A stretch of DNA of 64,000 nucleotides from the NCBI GenBank assembly GCA_026874595.1, contig CM049315.1, forward strand, positions 70,319,916 to 70,383,915, in the 5' to 3' direction. Positions 1 through 12,083 of this stretch are shown here, one piece after another. The notes below the pieces were generated by a model, which was given only the letters and a program-made list of their open reading frames with translations, searched no databases and was not told where the DNA came from. Every line of letters begins with the position of its first letter. The stretch's first letter is position 1. Both the position numbers and the translations under genes were made by a program. The DNA is from Sipunculus nudus (Eukaryota; Annelida; Sipuncula; Golfingiida; Sipunculidae).

Positions 1-1562
1 TCATGGGATGTTCCATCACTTTCTGCAGACTGGTGGCGCCACCTGTATTTTTTTTTCAAATTTTTTGCAACTTTTTCTCTTTTTTTTTCAAACCTCAATG
101 AAAATGTCATCTGTTAACATGGCACAAATCATAACCATTGGACCTGGAATCTCCTTGAAAACCTGAAATTAGGTCTCTGTTACCCATATCCTTGGAGCTA
201 TGGGGCTCCGAAGTACCCCCCAGAATAATGCAAAATTTGATACAAAAGCTCAAGTATCTGAATAACCACTGCATTGATCACCATGATTCTTTGCATGAAT
301 ATTGATCATGGGATGTTCCATCATTTCCTGCAGACTGGTGGTGCCACCTGTATTTTTCGAATTTTTACAAATTTTTTTCTCTTTTTTTCAGACCTCGATG
401 AAACTGTCATCTGTTAACAGGGCACAAATCGTAACCACTTGACCTGGAATCTTCTAACTTAATATCCAGGGAGGTCCATGAAAAATCTCTTTGAAATCCT
501 GAAATTAGGTCTCTGTTACCCATATCCTTGGAGCTATGGGGCTCCGAAGTACCCCCCAGAATAATGCAAAATTTGATACAAAAGCTCAAGTCTCTGAATA
601 ACTACTGCATTGATCACCATGATTCTTTGCATGAATATTGATCATGGGATGTTCCATCAGTTCCTGCAAACTTGTGGCGCCATATGTATTTTTTTTCAAT
701 TTTTACGAATTTTTTTCTTTATTTTTCAGACCTTCAAAGAAGTTGTCATTTGTTAACAGGGCACAAATCGTAACTGCAGGACCTAGATTCTTCTTACTTG
801 ACATCAAGGGAGGTTCATGAAAAGTCTCTGTGAAAACATGAACTTAGGTCTCTGTTACCCATATCCTTCGTAGTAAGTACCCCTCAGAATAATTAAAAAT
901 TTGATACAAATTTAAACTCCAGTATCTGAATAACCAATGCATTGATCTCCATGATTCTTTTCAGGCATATTGATCATGGAGTGTTCCATCAGTTCCTGCA
1001 AACTGGTGGCGCCACCTGTATTTTTTTCAATTTTTAAAGCATTTTTTCTCTATTTATGAGACCTTCAAATGAAGTGGTCATCTGTTAACATGCCACAAAC
1101 TGTAACTGCTGTACCTAGAATCTTCTTACTTGACATCCAGGGAGACTAATGAAAAATCTCCTTGGAAACCTGAAATTAGGTTTCTGTTACCCATATTCTC
1201 CGAGCTATAGGGCTCATAAATACCCCCAAGAATAATTAAAAATTTGATACAAACCAAAAGCTCCAGTATCTGAATAGCTAATGCCTTGATAGCCATGATT
1301 CTTTGGATATATATTGATCATGCAGTGTTTCATCAGTTCCTGCAGACTGGTGGCACTACCTGTATTTTTTTCAAATTTGTACACATTTTTTTTCTGTTTA
1401 TGAGACCTTCAAATGAAGTTGTCATCTGTCCAATAGCCCACTGAAACCCATTTCTAAGGACTTTTCACAAAATTCATGATTTGTTTGCACTCTGGCAGTC
1501 ATTTTGCTCATTGTTCAACATTCCTTGAATTCAGCTGAGCGTCATGGCCCATGGGCCACTTG
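1..1562 (+). mobile_element. HINE-B-type element, 3' part: five ~335 bp tandem units plus terminus
   Basis: Five tandem units begin at 1, 306, 642, 974 and 1318, each near TCATGGGATGTTCCATCA. Each carries the GGTGGCGCCACC motif or a variant, and the last unit decays near 1430. The 3' end shows CAGCTGAGC at 1532-1540, the stem-loop GCCCATGGGC, and the terminal CTTG at 1559-1562 before TT. Related single units occur at 11434 and 19288. The 5' end lies left of the window. Confidence 0.75.
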
Positions 1563-1701
1563 TTTAGCCATAGAGCTTAGAAAAAAACTTAGGAGCTTAT
1601 TTCTCAGGAATTATTTGTTGGATCGTTACGGTTATGAAACATGGTACATACCTCTCCAATTTAAATTTATAACTGATTATCAGCTTTAGCTAATATTCTA
1701 G
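1563..1701 (+). mobile_element. HINE-C element, 3' remnant
   Basis: This matches the right end of the full HINE-C copy at 47929-48159: GAGCTTAGAAAAAAACTTAGGAGC, the line around 1610-1670, then TAATATTCTAG. The terminal CTAG is 1698-1701. The HINE-B element on its left appears to be inserted into it. Confidence 0.7.
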
Positions 1702-2099
1702 TTTCGCAGTGCAATGCTTACAGATACTGGCCTATTTTTTGGTCTGTGGGCGCAAAATGACCACTTACAGGTCGAGTTCGCTTTTCATCCCAGTTGACCT
1801 ATTTTTGACCATATGACAGATCCTGAACATAGAAAATTTCATGAAAAATAGAAATTTTTATGAAAAATGCACATGTATGTATGGACTTTTTTTCACAATG
1901 CCTGCAGATACTGGCCTGATTTTTGGTGTGTTGCTTGATTATGACCCGTTACAGATCGAGTTAGCATTTTGTCCTTGTTGATCTACAAATGACCATTTGA
2001 CAGCTCCTAAACTTAAAAAAATTTAACAAAATTTAACAAATATTTCTAATTTGCTCGGGGGGGGGGGGGGGGGGCATTCATGTCATTCTGACACATTAG
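1702..2099 (+). mobile_element. HINE-D element, 3' remnant with 18-G run
   Basis: Two partial ~180 bp monomers match the HINE-D copy at 49943-51620 (CTGCAGATACTGGCCTGAT and following). The 3' end keeps GGGGGGCAT, a small GTCA/TGAC stem-loop and a terminal TTAG where CTAG is expected. The inverted-repeat Gs have grown into an 18-G run at 2057-2074. Confidence 0.7.
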
Positions 2100-3139
2100 T
2101 TTTAAGTTAATAGCATAAATAATCTTTGGCCAGGGCACATTTCTTTCCTGTAAGTACTGTGGATTTAGTTTTCGTAGCATGTACACACAAGCATTTAATC
2201 TGTTACAATCTGAAATTTGAAAGTAAAAGCTCCAAAATAGGGCTAGTTATTAAACTCTTATTGTATTCAGTTGCATTGTCTGGCAGCCCACTGAAGGTCA
2301 TTCAGTACAGTTCTGTTCTTTACTTGTTATGTAATGGGTCACTGGGTGGCTGGGTTTGTTATGTAAGGTACTTGGGGAAGCTGGCTGATTCAAGGTCAGG
2401 CTGCCTGAAGTGAAACCACTGCAAGTGTTCTGCAATCTATATCTTAAGTATTTAGCTGTAAATTGTTATAGGTTCAGTCTTATAAATGATGTATTAAAAC
2501 CATGGTAGGAGGTATTTTTAACCTTGATTGAATTATTTTGGATTTGCATTTGGAAATGTTTAAAATCTTTTCAGAATTATTATTAATATTGACAGATTTT
2601 TGTTGGTCAAATGTATCCTATTATATGACTTTTAGGCACATAATGTATTTTTTCCTTATTGCTTTATTGAATGGTTTCATGCTATAATTTTCATGTATTA
2701 CACAGTAAAATATATAGACTTTGTTTATGCTCATTTGAAAATCAATTAAAAAAAAATTTACAGCATTTTATTTCAGATAATAAATTAAATGTGTATTATT
2801 GTACTTCTGCTAATCTCCACTTTCTTCCTTAATCTATAATCGACAAGTATTCATTCATGCTCATGTTATTTTATGCACATATTACTGTCAAATAACTGAA
2901 ATAATGATACTTCTAGATATATTTGATCATGAGAGGCTCCTGCATCTTTGATATAGACCATACATGTGCACAGTATTAGTTCAGCAGACACATGTTTAAT
3001 GTTTGATTATCACCAGTAAGCAGGTCATTTCCTCTTTGCTTTTCAGATGCTGATATATTTAAAAAAAGTAATAAGTATATTTTGCATTTGCGAAAGTTTT
3101 CCAAAATTCAGCTGAGCGACATGACCCATGAGTCCCTTG
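2100..3139 (+). mobile_element. HINE-B element, outer copy, 3' part
   Basis: From TTAATAGCATAAAT onward the sequence follows HINE-B internal DNA (compare 32680-32900). It ends with CAGCTGAGC (3111-3119), the GACCCATGAGTC stem-loop and CTTG (3136-3139) before TT. HINE-D appears inserted in it. This makes four nested levels: B containing D, containing C, containing B. Confidence 0.7.
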
Positions 3140-4143
3140 TTTTTCAGATAGATATTCCTCAGCCAATATTGAAATATTTTATGTATGTGTATTTTATCTC
3201 ATCTCAATCCAAATATATGGATCATGATATTTATTTTAAAGCATATCGCTCATATCTTGTGTCCTCTTTCATGTAGTTTATTTCATCCTCTTCCCACACA
3301 CAGTGCCATCTAGGGGGAGATGAGAATATTGGATCCATACTGATCAGCAAGTCTGGTCTTTGAAACAACTCTGTGCTAAATCATGCTTTTGGCTTGGCTG
3401 GCCCACCCACATATATTTGATTTAGTATAGTTGGCCATGATGTTTGCCTGATTCTGTGAAACAAATATCAGTTGTTTGCCAGGTTCCTGGGGGTATCCCC
3501 TTCATACGTCTGACTGGGGATATGCTTGTGTACATGTATTTTTTCACAATTTTGGTTCATTCAGTCTGAACGTGGTTATAAATGCAAGTATTCATTCATT
3601 GTTAATTTGGCCATAAATACCACCCACCAGAGTCAGTAATGGTAATTGTTTTCCCAGGTAATTTCTGGGATGGTTCATGAATAATCTTGCTGGGATAATT
3701 ATTATGTCACTTTGTTTTTCTCGCATATATCACTGTGACAGCTTGTTTACAAGCTGTTTGTATTAAATTCTACCAAATTGTTTGCATTTGAAGTTCAGCA
3801 TAAAAAATTGTATCTGTCATCCCAAGATAAACAGGTATGCTGTAAATCACCATGTACTTAGATCATCCTTGTGACAGTTAACAGTCTTGCCTGAAATGCT
3901 GATTGTCTAGCACACTCCACTCTGGACTAAGTTCATAAATGTGTAGCCGTCACCCCAAAGTTAATTTGGTCATAATTAAATCAAACTAAAGTTCATTACT
4001 TTAATGTGGGGTGTAAGGTCAAATTTGAAGCCTGATTAAGCAGAACTGATTCAGGGTTAAGCTGGAGATAAATACATATATTTGCAAAATATTTAAAACA
4101 GAATCAAGTAGCTGCATTTGGCCTTAATAAATGCAAAGAATCT
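3140..4143. other. Unassigned AT-rich non-coding DNA
   Basis: I see no convincing exon, RNA gene or recognisable repeat here. Confidence 0.4.
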
Positions 4144-4350
4144 AAAGAAAGAGAATTCATATTCTATAAATCTTTATTATAAAGAAAGAGAATTCATATT
4201 CTTTAAATCTTTATTATAAAGAAACAGAATTCATATTCTATGTATCTGTATTATAAAGAAACAGAATTCATATTTTTTGAATCTATATTATAAAGAAAAA
4301 GAATTCATATTCTATGAATCTATATTATAAAGAAACAGAATTCATATTCC
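4144..4350. repeat. 37 bp tandem repeat, about 5.5 copies
   Basis: The unit AAAGAAACAGAATTCATATT plus ~17 AT-rich bases starts at 4144, 4181, 4218, 4255, 4292 and 4329, exactly 37 bp apart. Copies differ by a few substitutions each. Confidence 0.95.
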
Positions 4351-5584
4351 AGTTTTGCATAATAGTAGTTAAAACATAACATGGTTCAGGTCATGCATAT
4401 ATGATGGCTGATCAAGTTTAGATATTGCCACTCCAAAAAGGTGCTTGAGAAGCTAATAAATAAAGCTTACAAACATTTAGCAACACCTGGGTAGAGTACT
4501 TTCATGTGGTGGCATATTATTTAACTATTTCATAGTTCTAGCACAGGAGTACTGGGCTCAATAGTATCTATTGAGTGATGGGATTATTTGTTTATTTTGA
4601 GTTTTAATTTTACATATTTACAGTAGCAAATAAAACTCTGTTTTCTAAGGAATGCAAACCCTGCCAAGTGGGGTCCCTTTGTGAGATGCTACCAAAACTG
4701 TGTTTGCATTCATTTATTTGGCCCATATTCCAAGGTTCCTCTGTGCAGAAGTGACACTACATCTAAGAATATTCCTTGATGATGCTCCTGAAACCGGATT
4801 ATACTCTGGATCCACACCAAAATCTAATCAATTCTTCATTGGCCCACTCCTGAAATGCTCTGAAAACATCATGAAATTCCCTTCTGTATTGTGTGAGTTA
4901 TGTTGTGAACACACACACACACAAACACCCATGAGCAGGGATGAATGCCTACCCTCTTGGCAGAGGTAAATATAATTTTTTTCAGCCTGGCAGGTCTTAG
5001 TTTTAATGATACACCAAACAACTGATAAAATTTATAACAAGTATGAATATTATGTGTGTCGTCAGATGTCCTTGTATTAGTATGTTGACATTAATTAGTA
5101 ATTAGATATGAAGATGATGAATTAATAATCTGACCTATCTTGAGCACCATCAGAGGCATGTACAAGGTGAAATATCAAAAGTTTGAAACTAGTTGAATTT
5201 TATTTTTATTTTGGAAAGAAACCTGAAGAACTGTGTTTGTATAAATGGGGAATATAAAGGTTCCATGTACTTTATATAAACCTTGCGTACCTTAGAAATG
5301 TATCGTATCCTGACTGAAGTATCATGATACATATCATTAGATACTGTATGGGGACAGCCGTAGATTTATCAGTGATGTATATACCAGTAAACATTATTAT
5401 ATTAGTTACTTAATGTGGATGCAAAATTGTAACAGTTGTACGAGGAGCAAAAGAAACATCAAACCGGTGGAAATTCTTCATCCACTGGTGGCAGGTATAC
5501 AAAAGTATTGATATTATTCAAATTATCAATCATGGAATAACAGGTAAAATGAATGTATGCTAATATTGATACCACCAGCACAAG
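4351..5584. other. Unassigned non-coding DNA
   Basis: A short CA run lies at 4909-4924. No gene or mobile-element end is recognised. Confidence 0.4.
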
Positions 5585-5777
5585 TGGTAATGTAAATGGT
5601 TGACACCTTTTGAAAAAGACTAGCTGTGTGTAGGTTCTTGTACACAAGCTTTCGGGTGCTCGGCCCCCTTCATCAGGTGTAATAATTTTTACACCTGAGG
5701 AAGGGGCCCGAGCTTGTGTACAAGAACCTACACACAGCTTGTCTTTTTTCAACAAGTGTCAACCATTTACATTACTT
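5585..5777. repeat. Long inverted repeat (fold-back), ~80 bp arms
   Basis: The left arm (about 5590-5672) and right arm (about 5698-5773) are reverse complements over AATGTAAATGGTTGACAC, the CTAGCTGTGTGTAGGTTC segment, TTGTACACAAGC and a GGGCCC-rich tip. They differ by one ~9 bp gap and some substitutions. The spacer is short, so it could form a hairpin. A related pattern (PDEG in a Penelope-like or integrase-type 3' region) came to mind but is not established. Confidence 0.85.
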
Positions 5778-5861
5778 TTTGTGAGTAACAGACTAGCACG
5801 GCATTTCAAAACTTTACACCAGCACAAATGAATAAGTTAATATTCACCTGTGCAGATGCGG

Positions 5862-5958
5862 TATCTTCTTCATGACGGTTTTATTTTCGCAATAATCTCC
5901 ACTTCGCGAATATTGCAAATTGAAACCCTTGCAAACAAAATGCCACCCACAGTATTTT
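5862..5958 (-). mobile_element. Solo end of a Tc1-like element
   Basis: Read on the - strand it begins TACTGTGGGTGGC and continues to GTTTCAATTTGC and CGCGAA. This matches the terminal region of the TA-flanked element at 29552-30772. No second end was found. Confidence 0.5.
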
Positions 5959-7105
5959 ATTTTGTTGGCTTAGGTCAACGAGGTTGACATTCAAGGGACA
6001 TCATGTGGTTACAGTTATACAGTCTGCTGTCATAAAGCCTGGAATGCTCTGGCGAAGGTAGATACAACATCCTGCTACCTGCTTGCCATCAGTCTCGCCA
6101 GATGAAACCATCCTCTGTTTTACTGTATCGTTCCAGATAGGATCAGTCGACTTGGTGGTGTACCGCAGGGTATGGTGTGGTCACCGTGACAACAGGTTCC
6201 TTGTTGTCAGAGACTGCTGCCAGTATCAGTATAATGGTTAAACTTGTAAATGAGGTCAACAAGATGTTTGTGTTGTAATATTGAAAAATGGTTTCAGTAT
6301 GTAAAAATTTATAGATATATATCAGTGAAATGTTTTGTATTGTCACAGGAAATTTGACAGGAAAAGCATGGTTTTAAAATGCAAAACACTGATCCCTCTT
6401 TTTGCATTCTTTGCAGTTTTATAATATCATAAACTGGCAATTTGTCCATAAACATGTCAGATATATTTAGGTACTGACTACCAAGGAGGTTATGTTTTCA
6501 GCCATGTTTGTTTTATTTATATTTTTGTAGGACTACACAAAACCAGTAAACCACCTAACCATTTACCATGAAAGTACTTTGAGGGTTAGAACATGTGCCA
6601 GGTAATATCCTATTTTGTAGGTGCAGTAATAATATTAAGTTGAGATTGATTATTTCTAGAATTAAAGCAAAAAGAAGTATTGGGGGGGGGGGGGAGGGAG
6701 TAGTTGTGAAAAGTGCTTACATTACAACATAGTGACCATCCTTTTCAGGTCAGCACTAATGTGTACTGTAGCCAAGACTTTGTTTACACAAATAGCAATA
6801 TAATAGTGGTATGTTTATACAAGCTGTTGGTAAGTGTACTGTGTGTCTTACAAGGGGAGCTTATGGTATAGCCCTGTTATCTATGTCCCAGGTTAATGGT
6901 TAAATGTATAGTATATGACATACCCTGGATCACACAGGAGTTATATCTAGGGTATTCGCCTACTCTGTTTATTATTAAGATCCAGTAACTTGTGACAAAT
7001 TAATGTCAAGATAGGAAATTCTCCTCTGAAATATGTGCTTTATAAGTTATAATATTATATGCCCCTCTCAGATGGGCAACACCACATGTTCTTCTACCAT
7101 TCCAT
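5959..7105. other. Unassigned non-coding DNA
   Basis: It contains a G-rich run near 6681-6694. No gene is recognised. Confidence 0.4.
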
Positions 7106-8035
7106 TAAAAGGACCTAATCACCTATAAAGCATGTTGAATTTTAAAACATGCAAAATGGCATCGTCTCTTTGAAATAATTTTGTACATGCATAATTAAAT
7201 ATTGCCTTGAAACTTTTGGCATACTCCTGTGCACAAGTGTTAAAAAAGTCAAGTGGGCATGTTCACAGGGGTCTACATTTAACACAGAGCGTGGCAATTC
7301 GTGACTGCATCACCTAGGCCACAGCACCTGCCAGTCAGGAGATGTCCTGACTGACTTGGCCCATAAATGTAATATATGCTCCTGCTGGCCGAAACATTGT
7401 GTGGTGCATGGGCTCAAGGACCAGATACACCAGCTTGCACTGTGCTACAAGTGTCAGTTTCAACTATTTGCCCCTGGAAGCATCGTACAGATATGTAATC
7501 TCAGATTCTACAATGAATTTACATTCAGCCCAATTGATCGTAATGTCCATCCAGTAGATATATATATCAGAGGACATGCAGGTCCATGTATGGACTAGTT
7601 GGAACAAGTCCTTGTTTGGGATTTATCGCACATGAGCAAAATGCATTGTTATTGTAAACAGACACATGGACTTTGTTTACTCGCACACAGAACAATAACA
7701 AGGTGTTAAACAGCGGTATGTGAGGTACCAAAACAGTATGCTGGAATCGTTTCACCGGGAAACTTTTGTATAAAGCAACACTGAACTGATAGTGTGAAAG
7801 AATAGGCATAAAATTGCTCCTGATTATGTCCCTATAAAGGTAGCCATGACAACATGACACTCAGGCCTTCTGAAATAAACTGATAGGGCCCATCGTCTCC
7901 AGTTCATCTAAAAATCGACGTTTGGGGTGACAAGCTGTCGCTACTATAAAGGGACCTAATCATGTATAAAGCATGTTGAATAAACACAGAAAATAACGTC
8001 TTCTCTCTGAAATAGAGGTACATGCCAAAATAATA
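7106..8035 (+). repeat. Direct repeat pair, ~85 bp, 842 bp apart
   Basis: 7107-7190 and 7949-8030 share GGACCTAATCA, TATAAAGCATGTTGAA and a later CGTCT..CTCT..GAAATA stretch in the same orientation. They may mark two copies of one short element or the ends of a longer one. Confidence 0.65.
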
Positions 8036-8079
8036 GTAACTTACCCAAGATTTAAATTCATACATAAACCATGCATATT

Positions 8080-8510
8080 TAATGAGGTCAGAGATCAGGA
8101 GGCTTCTTTGTGGTGTTGCTGTGGTAACTTACCAGGAATATGGTGGATTTTGATTGAACTCACTAAGAACTTTAACCAGTATAGTAGCTTGCCTGAGTTT
8201 TGATTCCCAGCAAAATCCATGTCTTGATATTTAATAAGGTCAGAGGTCACCAGACTTTGGTGTTGCCATGAAGACTTGCCAAGAATTTGAAGAATTTTCA
8301 GGAAAGTCATTATAATCTGCCAAAGAGATTTTATGAGGTCAGAGGTCACAAGACTTCTTAGAGGTATTTGCTGCAATAACTTTGGATTTGATGGGTTCTG
8401 GTGAAATTTGGAATCAAAGTTCAACCAATAAAGTTAACTTGCACTTTGCCATCAGAGTTCAATTTTCTGCAGAGCTGTGCATGAGGTGAAATAAGGTCAA
8501 AGGTCACAAG
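8080..8510 (+). repeat. Diverged ~100-150 bp repeats carrying AGGTCA direct repeats
   Basis: Four units each carry an AGGTCA pair near 8089, 8237, 8336 and 8494, followed by similar sequence (AGACTT, TTGCTG, CTTGCC). Three pairs are perfect DR1 (8237-8249, 8336-8348, 8494-8506). The arrangement resembles the HINE-A internal repeat at 15380-16530. Confidence 0.7.
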
Positions 8511-9847
8511 ATATAACTGGTGTATTATGTGTGCTCGTGTCCCATAAGTGGATTAAAAGAGAGGTTATCAGAACTGATTGTTTCATGTCCCTCTTGTAGT
8601 TATGACTTTTTCAACATTTAAAGAGCTTATTTTGCCAATCTGACCCACAAAAATTACTTTCTTAGTTATTTTTCTTTGCATAACTTTCTGCTGGCAAACA
8701 TCAGCTGACTACAGTAATCAACATCATTAATCATGTGAAGACTTTATAAACTATGCTGTTATGGTTTTGAAAACTGTGATTATACTTATCAGGAGTTGTT
8801 GCTTCTTTGTATCCAACTTCCTCATGTTTCTGACTGACTTAAGAGGATCTTATGCTGATAGATATACTTTTTGCAAGGGTGGACACAATCATTTATTACA
8901 TGAAAATACAACTAATTTAATGGATTATTGAGAAAAATGACCAATCATTTATGATGATATAATTTATATACCAGTATAACACTAAGATGTCATAAGGATC
9001 ACTCTAATGTCAGATTTGTCTCATCTATAAGCTTTGTATTTATATTATAGATTCTACCAGTACATTTTATATATACATGCATTTGACAACCGTCTACAGG
9101 CAAATGCCGGTTAAAATTGGCTGGATGCCATCAGCCACCATCCTGACTGGCAGAAACCTGCCAGTTAAAAAATTTCCTTACTGTGTACTTTTTGTCTGTA
9201 AACAGTCACAATAGCAGCCACTCCATGCTTTATTAAAAAACAACTGTTACTGGTACCACTTTCATGAGGGAAACTGGCCTAGGGAACCAGCAAATGAGCC
9301 TATAGTCTCTGTCAGTGACACAAAGTGGCACTCAGCTAGCCACCATTTGGACCCCTCAGAAAAACTTCAATTAAAAATGCACTCCCCGTCAGCCAATCAG
9401 AGGAACGATTATTTTCAGACTGCCACCCATGTTTTTCTGGCTGGCTGCTATCAGCCAATCATAGCTAAATATAGCGGTTTCTGAAGTATGTGCAACTGGT
9501 CTAGATTATGTTAATTAAGCGCTTTGTGATTGGTCTGCTCAATAAGGATATCAGTAATAAAGTTTAGTGGGAAACAACATAGCATGCATGCTGTGAACAG
9601 TTGTTAAAACTCGTGTCCCTAGTGTTAAACATACAGTATATAAAAGAAATACCCAGAACACCATTAATATTTCCATTATATCATCGTCAAAATTTGGCTG
9701 GCTTTTACAATGTGATACGGTAAAAAAATTCTTGTTTCCGAATCCCCATCCATGTCTCCATATCCACGACGATAGATGTATCATTAAAATTGAGCACCAT
9801 TAAGATTTGGCAAAACCAGTACAACTGGTTGGAATATGAAAACTGCC
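8511..9847. other. Unassigned non-coding DNA
   Basis: No exon or element end was recognised. Several CCAAT/ATTGG pentamers occur near 9395-9535 without other promoter marks. Confidence 0.35.
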
Positions 9848-9896
9848 TGTCAAATTTATTTGCTGCCTGTCAAGTTAAAATTTGACAGGCAACAGT
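9848..9896. repeat. Short inverted repeat
   Basis: GCCTGTCAAATTT is followed by a second GCCTGTCAA and then AAATTTGACAGGC, giving a perfect 13 bp stem with two possible pairings. Confidence 0.8.
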
Positions 9897-11433
9897 AGCT
9901 TGTCATTTCCAAAAATGAAATTCGAGGCCTGATTTACATTTCTTAGTGTATGCAGGTGTGTCAGTCATTTGACCATTTCAAATTGAAACCACATTTGGAA
10001 CCTAAATTACATATATACTTTACTTGTCATTTTTATTCACTATTGATATACCCATAATGTTGACATGCGATGTGTGACATTCAGGTTATACTGTGTAATG
10101 GCAGCTCCTGCACGTGAGCTGAAAACTGGGAACTGAAAAACTGGGAGATATAAACTTGTCAGGGCACAGGGATGAGACATGAGAGTACTCTGAGGAGAGC
10201 GTCAAGGCAAAAATGTATATATGGAGAGAGTTTGCTGTCAAGGTCCATGTATGTTAGTTAAGAGTGGAATAACACTTATATAAGACCACGCCCAAATCCT
10301 CCAATTACAGTAAGATGTCATGTAGTGGTTAACAGCATGGTTCCTGTGAATCACATAAACACAGTCACATAAACACAGTCACATAAACACAGTGCTGCTG
10401 TGGAAAACTTAAATGGCTTTATCAAATGTAGTGATTTTTTTTGGTCATTAACATTGTTTTGGTCTCATCACAATCAGTTACCACATTACATCCATGTAGA
10501 ATGTTATCAGGTTTAAAAAAAAAATGTATTTACACAGGAAGTACTGACATGCTTCTATTCGGCAGGATGTGAATCTGGTCATAAACTGTTCGGACAGAGA
10601 TAAGGGAAGTTCAACTCGTCATTCCTGACATGACTAGTAGCCTAATGTTATATATAGCATTTATAGGGGAATTTTTTAGTGTGTTATGATATTCACTCAA
10701 GAAGACTTAAACTATTCAAGACATGGTCAGACCAAAATTAACCATAGGATAATTCAAAGTTAAATGGTGCAATCAGTTCAGAGCACACTGCTGAATGGAG
10801 TATGATTGAAAACATGCATTCCTTTGGGAACTTTGAATCATCATGATACAGTCTTATTTCTGCATCTATATACTTTTTTATTGGAATTTTATACATCTAC
10901 CTGAATTTCTAATTTCTAAACCTGGAATCCTACCTGGAGCTACATGTTGATATCTAGATACACCTGGGTACATACAGTGAAACCTGGATATTATGATCAC
11001 CAATGGGACCTCAATAAAGTGGAGGTGTTCATCTAAGGTCTGGTATACTGGTGGTAGTGATTTTGAATTGGTCGCAGTGAGATGGTTGTCAGGTGAGGTG
11101 TAACTGTACTTGTACATGCATGCCTTACTTTACACCTGCTGTCATTTGAAATAACTCAATTACACCTGACATTCATGGAGTCATACCTACATTTACCTGG
11201 AGCTATCTGTGGATGATACCTCGTTATACCTGCCAGGATACATCTGTGGATGAACAAGCCCAGTTTCATTTTGGTAGGGTTTATCAGCACAGTTTGTTCC
11301 AATTATACCTTCAGCAGAAGGCCAAGGTAGCATTACCCCCCCCCCCTTCCCTTTGTTTAGGGGATAAGGGAAACATTAAAAGAATGATTCATTTAATTTT
11401 CTAAGTAATCTAGATAATCATCGTAAGTTTTTT
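9897..11433. other. Unassigned non-coding DNA with one short tandem repeat
   Basis: A 16 bp unit (CACATAAACACAGT plus two bases) occurs three times at 10352-10394. Nothing else is recognised. Confidence 0.45.
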
Positions 11434-11773
11434 AACTCAGCTGACTGAAAGTCAACTGAGGTTTAATAGGTATGGCGCTTTGTCCATCTCAGTCCGGGCA
11501 TCCGGCCATCTGTTAGCAAGGCACTGACCATAGAAGCTTCTAGTTTACATCCGTGGAGGTCAATAAAATTCACCCTTGAAACCTGAAATTAGGTCACTGT
11601 GACCTATATCCTCCAAGCTATGGAGCTTGTAAGTACCCTTCAGAATAATGAAAAAATTGACAACATCTCCAGTATCTTAATAGTAAATGCATGGATTGTC
11701 ATGATTCTTGCTTTTAATATTGACCATAACTAGTTTTGTCAGTTCCCTAAAACTGGTGGTGCCACCTGTATTT
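11434..11773 (+). mobile_element. HINE-B-type element, 5' end
   Basis: It starts TTTAACTCAGCTGACTGAAA, whose CTCAG-TGACT arm folds with AAGTCA-CTGAG. One ~330 bp unit follows, like those at 1-1430, ending in the motif GGTGGTGCCACC. HINE-E begins directly afterwards. Confidence 0.75.
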
Positions 11774-12083
11774 TTAGCGAACCTGTGAGCTTATGCAATG
11801 GTGTGGCGTCTGTGCATCGTGCGTCGTCTGTATGTTAGCCATTGCTATCTGATTTTGTTAATTTTTTTTTCTAACTGCATTTCTTAGATTTTATAGGAAT
11901 AAAGCTAAAAAACTTTAAATATCTTCTTCTCAGAAACTATCCAGCCAAATTTTCCAATATTTCACAAAAATGTTCCCTTGAACAATCTCTCTCAAGTTTG
12001 TTCGAATGGTTCCAGTTCAGAGATTTTTGGCTTAGTTACAGGAGGTTGAACTTAGTCATCTGTCCAAAAAAAGCACACTGAAA
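11774..12083 (+). mobile_element. HINE-E element, 5' fragment
   Basis: It starts TTAGCGAACCTGTGAGCTTA, identical to the 5' end at 53584. Homology to internal HINE-E (CCAGCCAAATT, CAATCTCTCTCAAG, AGGAGGTTGAACTTAGTCAT) stops near 12083. The 3' end is missing. Confidence 0.8.

Noticed and set aside
5459-5755. 98-codon - strand frame
   Set aside because: It overlaps the hairpin repeat. The PDEG stretch alone is not enough for a gene or a named element.
8095-8424. 109-codon - strand frame with repeated LVTSDLIK
   Set aside because: The repetition comes from the AGGTCA-containing DNA repeat. No protein family was recognised.
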